64,000 nt of DNA from Marinobacter nitratireducens (GCF_000708045.1 NZ_ANIE01000001.1:1-64000), one strand, 5' to 3'; shown: positions 35,693 to 45,078, counted from the first letter of the stretch. Numbers and translations: made by a program. Notes: generated by a model not told the origin, from the letters alone.

Positions 35693-36874
35693 TTAGTCAA
35701 ACAGCGCATCCACAAAGGTTTCGGCATCGAAGCTGCGCAGGTCATCGACCTGCTCACCCACCCCGATGAACCGGATGGGCAGCTGCAACTGACGGGCAAT
35801 GGCGAACACAATACCGCCTTTTGCGGTGCCGTCCAATTTCGTCAATGTAATGCCGCTGACGCCAACAGCCTGCTGGAATACCTGAGCCTGACTCAGGGCA
35901 TTCTGGCCAGTGCCGGCATCCAGTACCAGCATCACTTCGTGTGGCGCTGTGTCGTCAAGCTTTTTCATGACCCGGACAACCTTCTCAAGCTCGTTCATCA
36001 GGTTGTCTTTGTTCTGCAGACGACCCGCCGTATCCGCGATCACCACATCGACACCACGGGATTGGGCAGATTGGATGGCGTCGAATATGACCGATGCACT
36101 ATCGGCACCGGTGTGCTGGGCCACAACCGGAACGTCATTACGCTCACCCCAGACCTGCAGCTGCTCAACCGCCGCAGCCCGGAAGGTATCGCCGGCTGCC
36201 AGCATCACCGACTTGCCTTCGCTCTGGAATTTCTTGGTGAGCTTGCCGATGGTGGTGGTTTTGCCGACGCCATTTACGCCAACCATCAGGATCACATACG
36301 GCGCTTTGGCAGAATCAATTTCCAGCGGTTTGGTGACGCCACAAAGCAGGCCATGGAGTTCGTCACGCAAGGCCTTGCGCAACGCCTCGCCATCCTTCAA
36401 CTGGTTGCGCTCCAGCTTATCGGTCAGCGACTCGACGATTTCAGATGTGGCAGTCACCCCCACATCAGCCATTAGCAGCGTGGTTTCGATCTCTTCCAGC
36501 AGGTCTTCATCGATTTTCTTGCCCACGGAGAAGATATCCGCGAGGCCACCGGTCAGACTGGCCCTGGTCTTCCCCAGGCCCTGCTTGATCCGCTCGAAGA
36601 CACTGAGTTGGGGCTCAGGTTCCGGAGCCGGCTCAGGCGCTAACTCCGGTTCGGCAGCCGGCTCTGCTTTTGCTTCCGGTTCCACAGCCGCAGTTTCAGG
36701 TTCCGGCTCGGCTGCAGTTTCCGGCGCAACAGGCGAGGGCCCACGAGCAACCTCTGGCTTGCGCTGGGGTACCGGTGCGGGACGGGGAGCCCGCTTCCGG
36801 TTACCGGCAACATCCAGGACAAAGGCGAGCACAAGAAGGGCCAGAAGGCCGACTGAAATCCACTCTGCGGTCAT
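35693..36874 (-). CDS. ftsY: Signal recognition particle receptor FtsY
   Basis: A 393-residue SRP receptor GTPase. The C-terminal NG domain (about 100-393) has G1 GVNGVGKTTTIGKL, DTFRAAAVEQL, DTAGRLQNKDNLM and TKLDGTAKGG. It docks ribosome-SRP complexes at the membrane. The N-terminal part is notable: residues 5-23 form a hydrophobic segment (ISVGLLALLVLAFVLDV) followed by basic residues and an acidic Pro/Glu/Ala-rich linker, so this FtsY may be membrane-anchored. No alternative start lies close downstream. It is first in the ftsY-ftsE-ftsX operon, divergent from rsmD. Confidence 0.95.
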   Translation of the reverse strand: MTAEWISVGLLALLVLAFVLDVAGNRKRAPRPAPVPQRKPEVARGPSPVAPETAAEPEPETAAVEPEAKAEPAAEPELAPEPAPEPEPQLSVFERIKQGLGKTRASLTGGLADIFSVGKKIDEDLLEEIETTLLMADVGVTATSEIVESLTDKLERNQLKDGEALRKALRDELHGLLCGVTKPLEIDSAKAPYVILMVGVNGVGKTTTIGKLTKKFQSEGKSVMLAAGDTFRAAAVEQLQVWGERNDVPVVAQHTGADSASVIFDAIQSAQSRGVDVVIADTAGRLQNKDNLMNELEKVVRVMKKLDDTAPHEVMLVLDAGTGQNALSQAQVFQQAVGVSGITLTKLDGTAKGGIVFAIARQLQLPIRFIGVGEQVDDLRSFDAETFVDALFD

Positions 36875-37033
36875 AAAGTCATACCATCAATCTGATTTGG
36901 GCGAGACAAACAAGCCCGACATTCTAGCAGACTGTCCGGGCGAAGTGAGGGGGCGTCCGATTATCGCCGTGCTGCCGTTTCCGGTACCATTCAGCACAAC
37001 ATCCGAAAACCATTATTTGCAGGACTCCACACG

Positions 37034-37660
37034 ATGACACGCCGACGCTCCGCGGGCCGAAAACCATCCGGGCGCACCGCCTCCGATTCAGCAGCAGGCG
37101 GCGGCGAGCTTCGCATTATTGGTGGCGACTGGCGCAGCCGAAAACTCCGTTTCCCCGCCGCCGGCGGGGTCAGGCCAACCCCCGCCAGAACCCGGGAAAC
37201 TTTGTTCAACTGGCTGAACTTCCACATCGCAGGAAGCGATTGTCTGGACCTGTTCTCCGGCTCAGGCGCCCTCGGACTGGAAGCCCTTTCCCGGGGCGCC
37301 GCCAGCGCCACACTGGTGGATCACACGCCGGCGCTGACCCAGGCGTTACGGTCCAACCTGCGATTGCTGAATTCCAACGCGGGTGAGGTGATTTGCACCG
37401 GTGTCGACAGCTACCTCGCTGAGCGGGCACGCCCACCGTTCGATATCATCTTCATGGACCCACCCTTTCGTCAGGGTTGGCTGGAGCAATTGTTTCCGTT
37501 GTTGGATCAACAGGGCTGGATAAAACCCGGGGGGTGGGTCTATGTCGAACACGAGAGTGAGATGAGCACACCGCCCACGCCTTCAACCTGGCAGCTGCAT
37601 CGCCAGAAGAGCGCCGGCCAGGTGACCTATTCCCTGTTTCGGGTAGCGGGAGCAGAATGA
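37034..37660 (+). CDS. rsmD: 16S rRNA (guanine966-N2)-methyltransferase RsmD
   Basis: A 208-residue methyltransferase. The SAM-binding motif is CLDLFSGSGALGLEALSRGA and the catalytic motif is FMDPPF at about residue 140. The N-terminus has LRIIGGDWRSRKLRFP and the PTPARTRETLFNWL signature of the family. It methylates G966 of 16S rRNA. The stop codon touches the T-tract of the opposing desaturase terminator. Confidence 0.95.
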   Translation: MTRRRSAGRKPSGRTASDSAAGGGELRIIGGDWRSRKLRFPAAGGVRPTPARTRETLFNWLNFHIAGSDCLDLFSGSGALGLEALSRGAASATLVDHTPALTQALRSNLRLLNSNAGEVICTGVDSYLAERARPPFDIIFMDPPFRQGWLEQLFPLLDQQGWIKPGGWVYVEHESEMSTPPTPSTWQLHRQKSAGQVTYSLFRVAGAE

Positions 37661-37682
37661 AAAAACCCCGCCTTGGCGGGGT
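37660..37682 (-). terminator. Terminator of the desaturase gene
   Basis: On the minus strand ACCCCGCC AAGG-type short loop GGCGGGG is followed by six T. It begins right at the stop codon of the convergent rsmD gene. On the plus strand there is no T-tract, so it mainly serves the desaturase. Confidence 0.8.
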
Positions 37683-37718
37683 CTCAGCAACCTGCGCGTT
37701 GCAGGGTTCGCGTTGACG

Positions 37719-38897
37719 TTAAACGCTGGGTCGAAGCGAATGAGCCCGCAGGTGTGCAGCAAACTCTTCCAGGTGCCGAATACCACTGGCCTCGGCTTCC
37801 TTACACCACTCCTTGAGAGCATTGAGCTTCTCCTGGGGCTTCAGCCCACGCTGACGCCAAAGCGCCTGAAGCTCATGGCTCTTGTCGTAGATCTGACGCA
37901 GGATGACATTACGCTCCAGCAGCGTTTCCAGAGTTTCTTTTTCTTTAGGCTTGATCAGGGTCACTTCCCGTGACAACAACTGTTTCAGCTTCCTGTAGCG
38001 GGGACGCACTTCCTCGTCCATCAGACTTTTCTGCTGCCTCAGGACCGGCTCCATCACCCGCTTGCGGTACTGACGCATGATGTCAAAACGGTTGTTGGCA
38101 ACAGCCTGTACCGTCTCCACGTCCATATCCTGTTTACCCGGAACAAAGTGCGCAATAGGGCGATAGCCCTTGGGCTTGGCCAGCCCGAACAGCTGGAACA
38201 GGCGAATGTATCCCCAGCCGATATCAACTTCATACCAGCGACGGGACAGCTTCGCGGAATTGGGATAGGTGTGATGGTTGTTATGGAGCTCTTCGCCGCC
38301 GATCAGGATACCCAGCGGGGAAATATTCCGGGCGTTATCGGCACACTCGAAGTTGCGGTAACCAAACCAGTGCCCGACACCATTGACCACGCCAGCAGCC
38401 CAGACCGGAATCCACATCATCTGAATCGCCCAGATCCAGATACCATTGACGCCGAACAGAGCCAGATCCAACACCGCCATCAGGGCAATACCAAGAGCCT
38501 TATGGGGGGTGTAGACATTCCGCTCCAACCAATCTTCCGGGGTGCGCTGGCCATATCGATTCAGGGTTTCCGGAGTTGCGGCCTCGGCGTAGAGTTCCGC
38601 GCCTTGCAGGACCACCTTCCGGATGCCAAGGACCACCGGACTGTGCGGATCTTCTTCGGTTTCACACTTGGCATGATGTTTACGATGGATCGCCGTCCAT
38701 TCTTTGGTGTTCTGGGCCGTTGTCAGCCAGAGCCAGAAACGGAAGAAATGCTTCAGAACCGGATGCAGATCCAGGGCATTATGAGCAGAATGTCGGTGAA
38801 GGTAGAGCGTAACACTGACGATGGTGATGTGGGTCATACCCAGGACAACCAGAATCAGTTGCATCACCGAAAGGTCGAGAAGACCGTTAAACCACAT
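37719..38897 (-). CDS. Membrane fatty acid (acyl-CoA) desaturase
   Basis: A 392-residue membrane desaturase with all three histidine boxes: HRHSAH at 34-39, HRKHH at 71-75 and HNNHH at 205-209. Hydrophobic segments lie around residues 10-32, 50-62 and 135-180. These diiron enzymes put a cis double bond into acyl chains and adjust membrane fluidity. The C-terminal 130 residues are charged and helical, longer than in animal enzymes but common in Pseudomonas relatives. A palindromic site upstream (38975-38992) resembles the operator of the TetR-type regulator DesT. Confidence 0.9.
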   Translation of the reverse strand: MWFNGLLDLSVMQLILVVLGMTHITIVSVTLYLHRHSAHNALDLHPVLKHFFRFWLWLTTAQNTKEWTAIHRKHHAKCETEEDPHSPVVLGIRKVVLQGAELYAEAATPETLNRYGQRTPEDWLERNVYTPHKALGIALMAVLDLALFGVNGIWIWAIQMMWIPVWAAGVVNGVGHWFGYRNFECADNARNISPLGILIGGEELHNNHHTYPNSAKLSRRWYEVDIGWGYIRLFQLFGLAKPKGYRPIAHFVPGKQDMDVETVQAVANNRFDIMRQYRKRVMEPVLRQQKSLMDEEVRPRYRKLKQLLSREVTLIKPKEKETLETLLERNVILRQIYDKSHELQALWRQRGLKPQEKLNALKEWCKEAEASGIRHLEEFAAHLRAHSLRPSV

Positions 38898-38974
38898 ATC
38901 AATTCCTCAAAATCAGGCAGAGATTTGCATCCGCCCCAAAACTGGGGAGGGTAACAAACCAGTCCCGCAACTTT

Positions 38975-38992
38975 AGCGTACAGCTGTTCACT
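38975..38992. promoter_or_regulatory. Candidate DesT-like operator
   Basis: AGCGTACAGCTGTTCACT is palindromic at seven of nine positions. From memory it is similar to the DesT site of P. aeruginosa desaturase genes (AGTGAAC..GTTGACT type). It lies 78 bases upstream of the desaturase start and between it and the divergent mutM. Confidence 0.35.
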
Positions 38993-39101
38993 GCAACAAC
39001 AGCATTTGGATGCAAATTTGTTACTGATTACACTTATCGGCTGTTTACTTGTCACAATCGGCCACAAAATGTCGGCAATCAACGCCGGGGAGAACACCTG
39101 A

Positions 39102-39914
39102 GTGCCAGAATTACCCGAAGTCGAGACCACCCGGCGTGGCATTGCACCCCACTGCGAGGGACAGACGGTCACAAAGGTTACCGTACGCGACCCCAGACTC
39201 CGTTGGCCGATACCCGTGGATCTTGCCGAGCGCCTCGAAGGCCAGGTCATCCGTTCCGTGGACCGGCGGGCCAAATACCTGTTCCTGTGCCTGGACACCG
39301 GTACCGTGATCGTCCATCTCGGCATGTCCGGCAGTTTGCGGGTGATCACCGACAACGCACCCGCTGCCGCTCATGATCATGTCGAACTGGCCCTGCAGTC
39401 CGGGGTTATCCTGCGCTTTAATGACCCCAGGCGATTCGGATGCTGGCTCTGGGCCGATGATACCAGCGGTCACCCCTTAATCAGCCGCCTCGGGCCGGAA
39501 CCGCTCGCACCGGAGTTCGACGGCCGCCTGCTGTTCCAGTTATCGCGCAAAAAGCAGACCCCGGTGAAATCCTTCATCATGGACAACCACGTGGTGGTCG
39601 GCGTTGGCAACATCTACGCCAACGAGGCCCTGTACAAAGCCGGCATTCACCCGAAACGCAAGGCTGGACGCATCAGCCTTGATCGCTACAACCGGCTGGC
39701 CGACGCGATCAAGGAAACCCTCAGCGCCGCCATCCTGATGGGCGGCACGACGCTACGCGACTTCGTTAACAGTGACGGCAAGCCCGGCTATTTTGCCCAA
39801 TCCCTGCTGGTCTATGGCCGCGCCGATCAGCCCTGCCCGGAGTGCGGCACCAATCTCAGAGAGATACGGATGAGCGGCCGATCGACGGTCTACTGTCCCC
39901 GCTGCCAGCGTTAA
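39102..39914 (+). CDS. mutM: Formamidopyrimidine-DNA glycosylase MutM (Fpg)
   Basis: A 270-residue base-excision repair enzyme. It starts [13 protein letters not shown] after the initiator, giving catalytic Pro2 and Glu3; Lys in RRAKYLFL and the helix-two-turn-helix [13 protein letters not shown] follow; the C-terminal zinc finger has two CxxC pairs (CPEC and CPRC). It removes 8-oxoguanine and ring-opened purines and nicks the strand. GTG start. Confidence 0.97.
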   Translation: MPELPEVETTRRGIAPHCEGQTVTKVTVRDPRLRWPIPVDLAERLEGQVIRSVDRRAKYLFLCLDTGTVIVHLGMSGSLRVITDNAPAAAHDHVELALQSGVILRFNDPRRFGCWLWADDTSGHPLISRLGPEPLAPEFDGRLLFQLSRKKQTPVKSFIMDNHVVVGVGNIYANEALYKAGIHPKRKAGRISLDRYNRLADAIKETLSAAILMGGTTLRDFVNSDGKPGYFAQSLLVYGRADQPCPECGTNLREIRMSGRSTVYCPRCQR

Positions 39915-40043
39915 AGTCCGTTCCAGTGCACACTTTGCAACGAAAAATCGTTTGAAATTGAGCAAATATGATTCATAGTTAACTCAGGAATGATGTCCCT
40001 GCCTTATACTGGAAGGCAGAATGATAGTTCAGGAGACAACACA

Positions 40044-40376
40044 ATGACCCGCATGATTTCCCGCACGCTGATGGCGACCTTGGCTGCGTGCCTGCTCGCG
40101 TTCTCCTCCCTCGGTTACGCGAATACCGTTGAAGAGGAACCGACCGCGCTGGCAATGACCGGCGATGCACTGTTCGCACGCCCTGTGCTTCTGGCCACCA
40201 CCATTGTTGGCACCGCCGTTTACATCGTCTCCCTCCCCTTCTCACTGCTGGGTGGAAATGCAGCCGAAGCGGGCGAGACTCTGGTTCTGGGTCCTGCGGA
40301 AGCCACCTTCGTTCGCTGCCTGGGCTGCACCCGCAGCGGACGCAAGCCGGAGACCGTTGAACAGTCCGAGAACTGA
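40044..40376 (+). CDS. Small exported or membrane protein of unknown function
   Basis: A 110-residue protein with a signal peptide (LMATLAACLLAFSSLGYA, cleavage near residue 25), a hydrophobic segment at about 48-72 (LLATTIVGTAVYIVSLPFSLL) and a C-terminal FVRCLGCTR motif with two Cys. Similar small proteins are found in Pseudomonas relatives, function unknown. The ATG at 40044 has AGGAGA upstream; the longer frame from 39990 is not favoured. A strong terminator follows it. Confidence 0.75.
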   Translation: MTRMISRTLMATLAACLLAFSSLGYANTVEEEPTALAMTGDALFARPVLLATTIVGTAVYIVSLPFSLLGGNAAEAGETLVLGPAEATFVRCLGCTRSGRKPETVEQSEN

Positions 40377-40424
40377 TCGACGAGTCCGTAGTTCTCCCGG
40401 CTTGCCAAGGCCGGGCATCTGAGG

Positions 40425-40460
40425 CAGCCTGAGGGAAATTCCTTCAGGCTGTTTTGTTTT
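40425..40460 (+). terminator. Terminator that abuts the yrfG start codon
   Basis: CAGCCTGAGG / CCTTCAGGCTG (one bulge) with a GAAATT-type loop is followed by GTTTTGTTTT. The T-tract ends exactly at the ATG of yrfG at 40461. Confidence 0.85.
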
Positions 40461-41150
40461 ATGGTGAACTGGTCCGCGCTTGAGACAGTGTTCCTCGATA
40501 TGGATGGAACCCTGCTTGACCTCCACTTCGACTCCCACTTCTGGCTTGAACACCTGCCGCAACGGTACGCAGATCACTACGACCTGTCCCCCGAGGAAGC
40601 CCGCGATCGGGTGATCCCGATGATCATGGCCGAGCGGGGGTCGCTGAACTGGTACTGCACCGACTATTGGAGCGAGCGCCTGTCGCTGGACATCACCGGA
40701 CTGAAAGCCGAAGTCGGCGACCGCATCGGGTACCGGCCACACGTCAAGGATTTCCTACAGGCCCTTCGCGCTTCCAGGCGCCAATCCGTCATCGTTACCA
40801 ACTGTCACCCGGATCCACTCAAGCTCAAACTTGAACGGACCGGGTTGGACCAGCACGTTGACGGCATCGTCTCGAGTCACCAGCTTGGCAAAGCCAAGGA
40901 AGACCCCGAATTCTGGCAAGATCTCCAACACCTGGCTCCCTATCGGGCCGACACCACGCTGATGGTCGACGACAGCTTCCCGGTACTGGAGAGTGCCCGC
41001 CGAGCCGGCATCAGCCAGTGCCTGGCCGTTCTTGCTCCAGACAGCAAACAGGCGGCCAACGAACAGCACCCCGAGATCCCCGGCATTCATCACTTTGACG
41101 AGGTGATCCCGGCCCTTCGCCAATGCCCGCCCCTGCCATCCTGCAAATGA
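40461..41150 (+). CDS. yrfG: GMP/IMP nucleotidase YrfG (HAD family)
   Basis: A 229-residue HAD phosphatase: motif I LDMDGTLLDL with Asp13 and Asp15, motif II region VIVTNCHPDPLKLK, Lys in GKAKEDPEFW and motif IV MVDDSFPVLESA. E. coli YrfG hydrolyses GMP and IMP and lies upstream of hslR-hslO, as here. The start ATG sits directly after a terminator T-tract and has no Shine-Dalgarno, so the start or the transcription start deserves checking; no better start occurs before motif I. Confidence 0.88.
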   Translation: MVNWSALETVFLDMDGTLLDLHFDSHFWLEHLPQRYADHYDLSPEEARDRVIPMIMAERGSLNWYCTDYWSERLSLDITGLKAEVGDRIGYRPHVKDFLQALRASRRQSVIVTNCHPDPLKLKLERTGLDQHVDGIVSSHQLGKAKEDPEFWQDLQHLAPYRADTTLMVDDSFPVLESARRAGISQCLAVLAPDSKQAANEQHPEIPGIHHFDEVIPALRQCPPLPSCK

Positions 41151-41191
41151 GCGCGCTATAATCGGCCCATACGCCCATCAGGTGAGGAGAC

Positions 41192-41599
41192 ATGGCGGCA
41201 TCCATCGCTGAAGATCAGAAAGTCAGGCTTGATAAGTGGCTGTGGGCAGCGCGCTTCTATAAGACCCGCTCCCTGGCCAAGGAAGCCATCGAAGGTGGCA
41301 AGGTTCACTACAACAACCAGCGCTGCAAGCCGGGTAAAACGGTCGAAACCGGTGCCCGACTGACCCTGAGACTGGGCTGGCAGGAAAAAGTAGTGATCAT
41401 CGACGACATCAGTGATCGCCGTCGGGGCGCTCCGGAAGCCCAGAAGCTTTATCACGAGACCGAGGACAGCGTGAAAAAGCGGGAGGATATGGCCTGGCAG
41501 CGGAAAACCATGCAAGCCGCCCAGCTTCCCCCGGCCCGCCGCCCTTCCAAGAAAGATCGCCGCGATATCCAGAGGTTCCGGGAACAGAACAATATCTGA
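41192..41599 (+). CDS. hslR: Heat-shock protein 15 (ribosome-associated) HslR
   Basis: A 135-residue S4-domain RNA-binding protein: VRLDKWLWAARFYKTRSLAKEAI and GGKVHYNNQRCKPGK are the family pattern, and the C-terminus is basic. Hsp15 recycles stalled 50S subunits carrying nascent chains. It is 41 bases after yrfG and 71 bases before hslO, in the order known from E. coli. Confidence 0.95.
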   Translation: MAASIAEDQKVRLDKWLWAARFYKTRSLAKEAIEGGKVHYNNQRCKPGKTVETGARLTLRLGWQEKVVIIDDISDRRRGAPEAQKLYHETEDSVKKREDMAWQRKTMQAAQLPPARRPSKKDRRDIQRFREQNNI

Positions 41600-41670
41600 T
41601 TCCGCCGCTTTATCCGCCTACCGGCCTTTACCAATCAACTCGACGTTTGATCGAACACCAGGAGAAACAC

Positions 41671-42525
41671 ATGGCATCCCGCGACCAATTTCAGCGCTTT
41701 ATATTTGAGGACAGCCAGGTCCGCGGAGCCTGGGTTCAGCTAAGTGAGAGCTACCGCGAAATCACCGAACAGGCCCCCTACCCGGACCCCATTCGCAAAC
41801 TCCTGGGCGAGGCCCTGGTCGCAAGCGTGCTCATGAGCAGCACCCTGAAGTTCGAAGGCACCCTGTCTCTGCAAGCTCAGGGCGAAGGCCCACTACGCAC
41901 CCTGATGTCCGAGTGCAGCCATGATCGCTACATCCGTGGCCTAGCCCGTTTCGACGAGCACGCCATGACCGACCAGGATTTTCACAGCCTGCTGGGCGAG
42001 GGCCGCATGGCCATCACCATTACGCCCGACAAGGGCAACCGCTATCAGGGCGTTGTGCCCCGCGAAGCGGATACGTTGGCAGGCTGCCTCGAGGAATACT
42101 TCGAGCGCTCCGAACAGATCGCCACCAGTTTGTTGCTGTTCTCAAACGAACAGGGGGCTGCCGGCCTACTCCTCCAGCGGCTACCCGGCTCAAGTGATGA
42201 AGACAACGAGCTCTGGGACAGGGTGAACCACCTGGCGAGAACGGTAAAAGAAGACGAGATGCTGGAACTGGACAGCGAAACCGTGCTGCACCGGCTGTTC
42301 CACGAAGAGACCGTCAGGCTTTTCGACTCCGAGCCCGTTGCGTTCCGCTGCAGTTGCTCCAGGGAACGCACACTTGGCGCCCTCGAAGCCATCGGCAAAG
42401 AAGAGTGTTACAGCATCCTGGACGAACAGGGCGCCATCGATATGGATTGCCAGTTCTGCCACACACACTATCGCTTCGATAGAAATGATATTGATCACCT
42501 TTTCACCGGCCACACGTTACACTAA
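41671..42525 (+). CDS. hslO: Redox-regulated chaperone Hsp33 (HslO)
   Basis: A 284-residue Hsp33. The four zinc-binding cysteines of the redox switch are present at the C-terminus as CxC (CSC) and CxxC (CQFC). The N-terminal domain has RGAWVQLSESYREI. The chaperone is turned on by oxidation. ATG at 41671 has GGAGA seven bases upstream; the frame could extend eight codons upstream but less well. Confidence 0.97.
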   Translation: MASRDQFQRFIFEDSQVRGAWVQLSESYREITEQAPYPDPIRKLLGEALVASVLMSSTLKFEGTLSLQAQGEGPLRTLMSECSHDRYIRGLARFDEHAMTDQDFHSLLGEGRMAITITPDKGNRYQGVVPREADTLAGCLEEYFERSEQIATSLLLFSNEQGAAGLLLQRLPGSSDEDNELWDRVNHLARTVKEDEMLELDSETVLHRLFHEETVRLFDSEPVAFRCSCSRERTLGALEAIGKEECYSILDEQGAIDMDCQFCHTHYRFDRNDIDHLFTGHTLH

Positions 42526-42596
42526 GGCCACACCGAATTCGCCCGAAAGCCTGCCATGACGCGGCTTCCAGGGCGGTCGTTTTTTATCGGCGTCTC

Positions 42597-42605
42597 TGGC
42601 ATAAT
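42597..42605 (+). promoter_or_regulatory. Extended -10 promoter candidate of pckA
   Basis: TGG CATAAT fits the extended -10 element (TGn plus five of six matches to TATAAT). It lies 90 bases upstream of pckA. No good -35 box is visible. Confidence 0.35.
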
Positions 42606-42694
42606 AGCGCGCCTGAATTGACCCGATTGCTCACAAATCCGCCAATTTCGGGCGGCCAGAGCGATCAAGAAGACATCCCGAGGGCGAGGTCGAA

Positions 42695-44230
42695 GTGAGC
42701 AACACTTATACTGATCTGAGTACAGCGCGACTGGTCGAGCTGGCACTGGCACGCAACGAAGGCGAGCTGGCTTCCAATGGTTCGCTGGTAGTTAAAACCG
42801 GCAAGCGTACAGGCCGTTCTCCGATGGACCGCTTCATCATCGAAGAACCCAGCACCGCTGACGATATCCATTGGGGGCCGATCAACCGCCCGTTCGACGC
42901 CGAGAAATTCGACGCCCTCTGGGATCGCGTTGAGGCCTATATCGCTGAGAAAGAGCAGTTCGTATCTCACGTTCACGTTGGCTCAGATCCCGAGCACTAT
43001 CTGCCGGTGAAAATGACCACAGAAACCGCGTGGCAGAACCTGTTCGGACGTAACCTGTTTATTCGCCCCGATAGTTTCAACCCGGCCGACAAGCAGGAGT
43101 GGCAGATCCTCAACGCTGCCAACTTCGAGTGTGTACCCGAGCGTGACGGCACCAACAGCGATGGCTGCGTCATGATCAATTTTGCCAAGCGCAAAGTGTT
43201 GCTGGCAGGCATGCACTACGCTGGCGAGATGAAAAAAGCCATGTTCTCGGTCCAGAATTTCCTGCTGCCGGAGAAAGACGTGCTGCCGATGCACTGCTCC
43301 GCCAACGTGGGCGAAGACGGCCAGACCACTCTGTTCTTCGGCCTCTCCGGTACCGGAAAAACCACCCTGTCCGCCGATCCGCACCGCTACCTGATCGGTG
43401 ACGACGAGCACGGCTGGGGCACCGGCACGGTCTTCAATATCGAAGGCGGTTGCTACGCCAAGTGCATCGACCTGTCAAAGAAAAACGAACCGATTATCTG
43501 GGACGCCATCCGCTTTGGCGCCATCGTTGAGAACGTGATGATCGATCCGGAAACCCGTGAGCCGGACTACACCGACGTTTCCCTGACCGAGAACTCGCGC
43601 TGCGCCTATCCGCTGGAGCACGTCGAGAAGCGGGTTCTGGAAAACCGGGCCGGTGAGCCGTCCCACATCGTCTTCCTTACCTGCGACATGACCGGCGTTC
43701 TGCCCCCGGTATCCATCCTGAACCGCGAAGCGGCTGCCTACCACTTCCTGAGTGGCTACACCGCTCTGGTCGGCTCCACCGAAATGGGCTCCTCCTCGAA
43801 GCTCAAGTCCACCTTTTCCACCTGCTTCGGCGCGCCTTTCTTCCCGCGTCCTGCCGGCGTTTACGCCGAGCTGCTGATGAAGCGCATGGACGAGTTCGGT
43901 AGCAAGGTCTTCCTGGTTAACACCGGCTGGACCGGTGGTCCATACGGCGAGGGCAACCGATTCAGCATTCCAACAACCCGCGCCATCATCGCAGCCATCC
44001 AGAATGGTGATCTGGATGACGCAGAAACCGAGCATCTGGATGCACTGAACGTTGATGTGCCCAAGCATGTTCCTGGTGTCGATAGCCAGCTTCTGAACCC
44101 ACGCAACACTTGGGTCAGCGGAGACTACTATGACGGCAAGGCACAGGAACTGATCGCCCAGTTCGTCGAGAACTTCAAGAAGTTCGACGTATCCGAGGCC
44201 ATTGTTGAGGCCGGCCCCAAGCTGAGCTAA
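42695..44230 (+). CDS. pckA: Phosphoenolpyruvate carboxykinase (ATP)
   Basis: A 511-residue ATP-type PEP carboxykinase: [12 protein letters not shown] near residue 45, the kinase-1a loop GLSGTGKTT at 216-224, kinase-2 region [25 protein letters not shown] and [10 protein letters not shown]. It converts oxaloacetate to PEP for gluconeogenesis. The GTG start has GAGG upstream, and a strong terminator follows. It ends the yrfG-hslR-hslO-pckA block, which has the same order in E. coli. Confidence 0.97.
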   Translation: MSNTYTDLSTARLVELALARNEGELASNGSLVVKTGKRTGRSPMDRFIIEEPSTADDIHWGPINRPFDAEKFDALWDRVEAYIAEKEQFVSHVHVGSDPEHYLPVKMTTETAWQNLFGRNLFIRPDSFNPADKQEWQILNAANFECVPERDGTNSDGCVMINFAKRKVLLAGMHYAGEMKKAMFSVQNFLLPEKDVLPMHCSANVGEDGQTTLFFGLSGTGKTTLSADPHRYLIGDDEHGWGTGTVFNIEGGCYAKCIDLSKKNEPIIWDAIRFGAIVENVMIDPETREPDYTDVSLTENSRCAYPLEHVEKRVLENRAGEPSHIVFLTCDMTGVLPPVSILNREAAAYHFLSGYTALVGSTEMGSSSKLKSTFSTCFGAPFFPRPAGVYAELLMKRMDEFGSKVFLVNTGWTGGPYGEGNRFSIPTTRAIIAAIQNGDLDDAETEHLDALNVDVPKHVPGVDSQLLNPRNTWVSGDYYDGKAQELIAQFVENFKKFDVSEAIVEAGPKLS

Positions 44231-44243
44231 GGCATCCGGTACT

Positions 44244-44277
44244 AAAAAGCGCCCTGCGAAAGCACGGCGCTTTTTTT
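44244..44277 (+). terminator. pckA terminator
   Basis: AAAAAGCGCC / GGCGCTTTTTTT with an inner TGC-GAAA-GCA tetraloop. It lies 14 bases after the pckA stop. Confidence 0.9.
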
Positions 44278-44346
44278 GTGTCTTAAGTTTGCCACCGAGC
44301 CGATAACAGTGTTAAACACAGAAATACCGTTCCCACAACTGAAGCA

Positions 44347-44628
44347 ATGATGAAACGCATCCTCAGAAATATCTTCCGCCCCATACTCGAGCCACTGGAA
44401 TCCGGCGAGGTTGGCCCCAGTTACAAACCATCCCACCGAACCATACTCAATGTGGTCGGCGTGCTTTTCGTTTTCCTGTCGTTCCTGTCACTGGTTGCGT
44501 TGTTCTATACCGGCCAACTTGGCGCGCTGATTCCTGTTATTGCGTTCCTGGGTATAGGCGGCGTGTCACTCATTGCCGGCACGTTAGGGTCGGATGTGGC
44601 GGTTTCCAAAATGTGGGGAAACAAATAG
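44347..44628 (+). CDS. Small two-helix membrane protein of unknown function
   Basis: A 93-residue protein with two hydrophobic segments (about 36-58 and 62-84). The N-terminus is basic with PILEPLESGEVGP. No family recognised. It is likely monocistronic between the pckA terminator and a hairpin at 44635-44655. Confidence 0.6.
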   Translation: MMKRILRNIFRPILEPLESGEVGPSYKPSHRTILNVVGVLFVFLSFLSLVALFYTGQLGALIPVIAFLGIGGVSLIAGTLGSDVAVSKMWGNK

Positions 44629-44634
44629 ATAAGC

Positions 44635-44655
44635 GCCCCGCCTGAAAGACGGGGC
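44635..44655. terminator. Hairpin between convergent genes
   Basis: GCCCCG / CGGGGC with a nine-base loop lies between the small membrane protein gene and the convergent globin gene. Neither side has a strong T-tract, so it is a weak two-way terminator at best. Confidence 0.4.
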
Positions 44656-44665
44656 AACGCTACCG

Positions 44666-45028
44666 TCAGACCCCGACCACCTGGGACCTAAGGCCATACA
44701 GCGCAAAAAGGACTTCCTCCTGTTCCCGCTGACCGATATCGTTTTTATTCAGAGCGTCCAGGGCATCGTCCAGCACCGCCATAAATTCGGCCGGTGAAAT
44801 ATTCATGTTTTTATGAGCTGCCACCATATCCTTGCCCTGATACGCATCGGACGGGCCTCCAGTGGCCGTAATAAAGAATGTTGTCGCAGCATGCTTGAGT
44901 TGGTCGAGATCGGAGCCTGCAAACCTGACCCCGATGACCGGATTAGCTGCGTGATTATCGACTACATCGCTTGAGATGCGAGCAATGCCATCAGCCCCAC
45001 CCAGGCGGTTAAACAGTGAATCCGTCAT
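44666..45028 (-). CDS. Group 1 truncated hemoglobin
   Basis: A 120-residue globin with LFNRLGGADGIARI at the N-terminus, FFITATGGP in the middle and the proximal His region VAAHKNMNIS. The B10 position, usually Tyr in group 1 proteins, aligns with Val in DVVDNH, so ligand stabilisation may differ. Functions in this family include oxygen or NO handling. ATG at 45028 has AGGAGG upstream. It diverges from an HxlR regulator gene with a palindrome-rich 113-base gap between them. Confidence 0.88.
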   Translation of the reverse strand: MTDSLFNRLGGADGIARISSDVVDNHAANPVIGVRFAGSDLDQLKHAATTFFITATGGPSDAYQGKDMVAAHKNMNISPAEFMAVLDDALDALNKNDIGQREQEEVLFALYGLRSQVVGV

Positions 45029-45078
45029 GATGACCTCCTGATTGTTGTCCATACCCTCCCTGAAAGATTAGCACCTGC

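Noticed and set aside
36600..36740. Short repeat-like Pro/Glu/Ala-coding stretch in ftsY
   Set aside because: It is the usual low-complexity acidic linker of FtsY, not a DNA repeat element or CRISPR.
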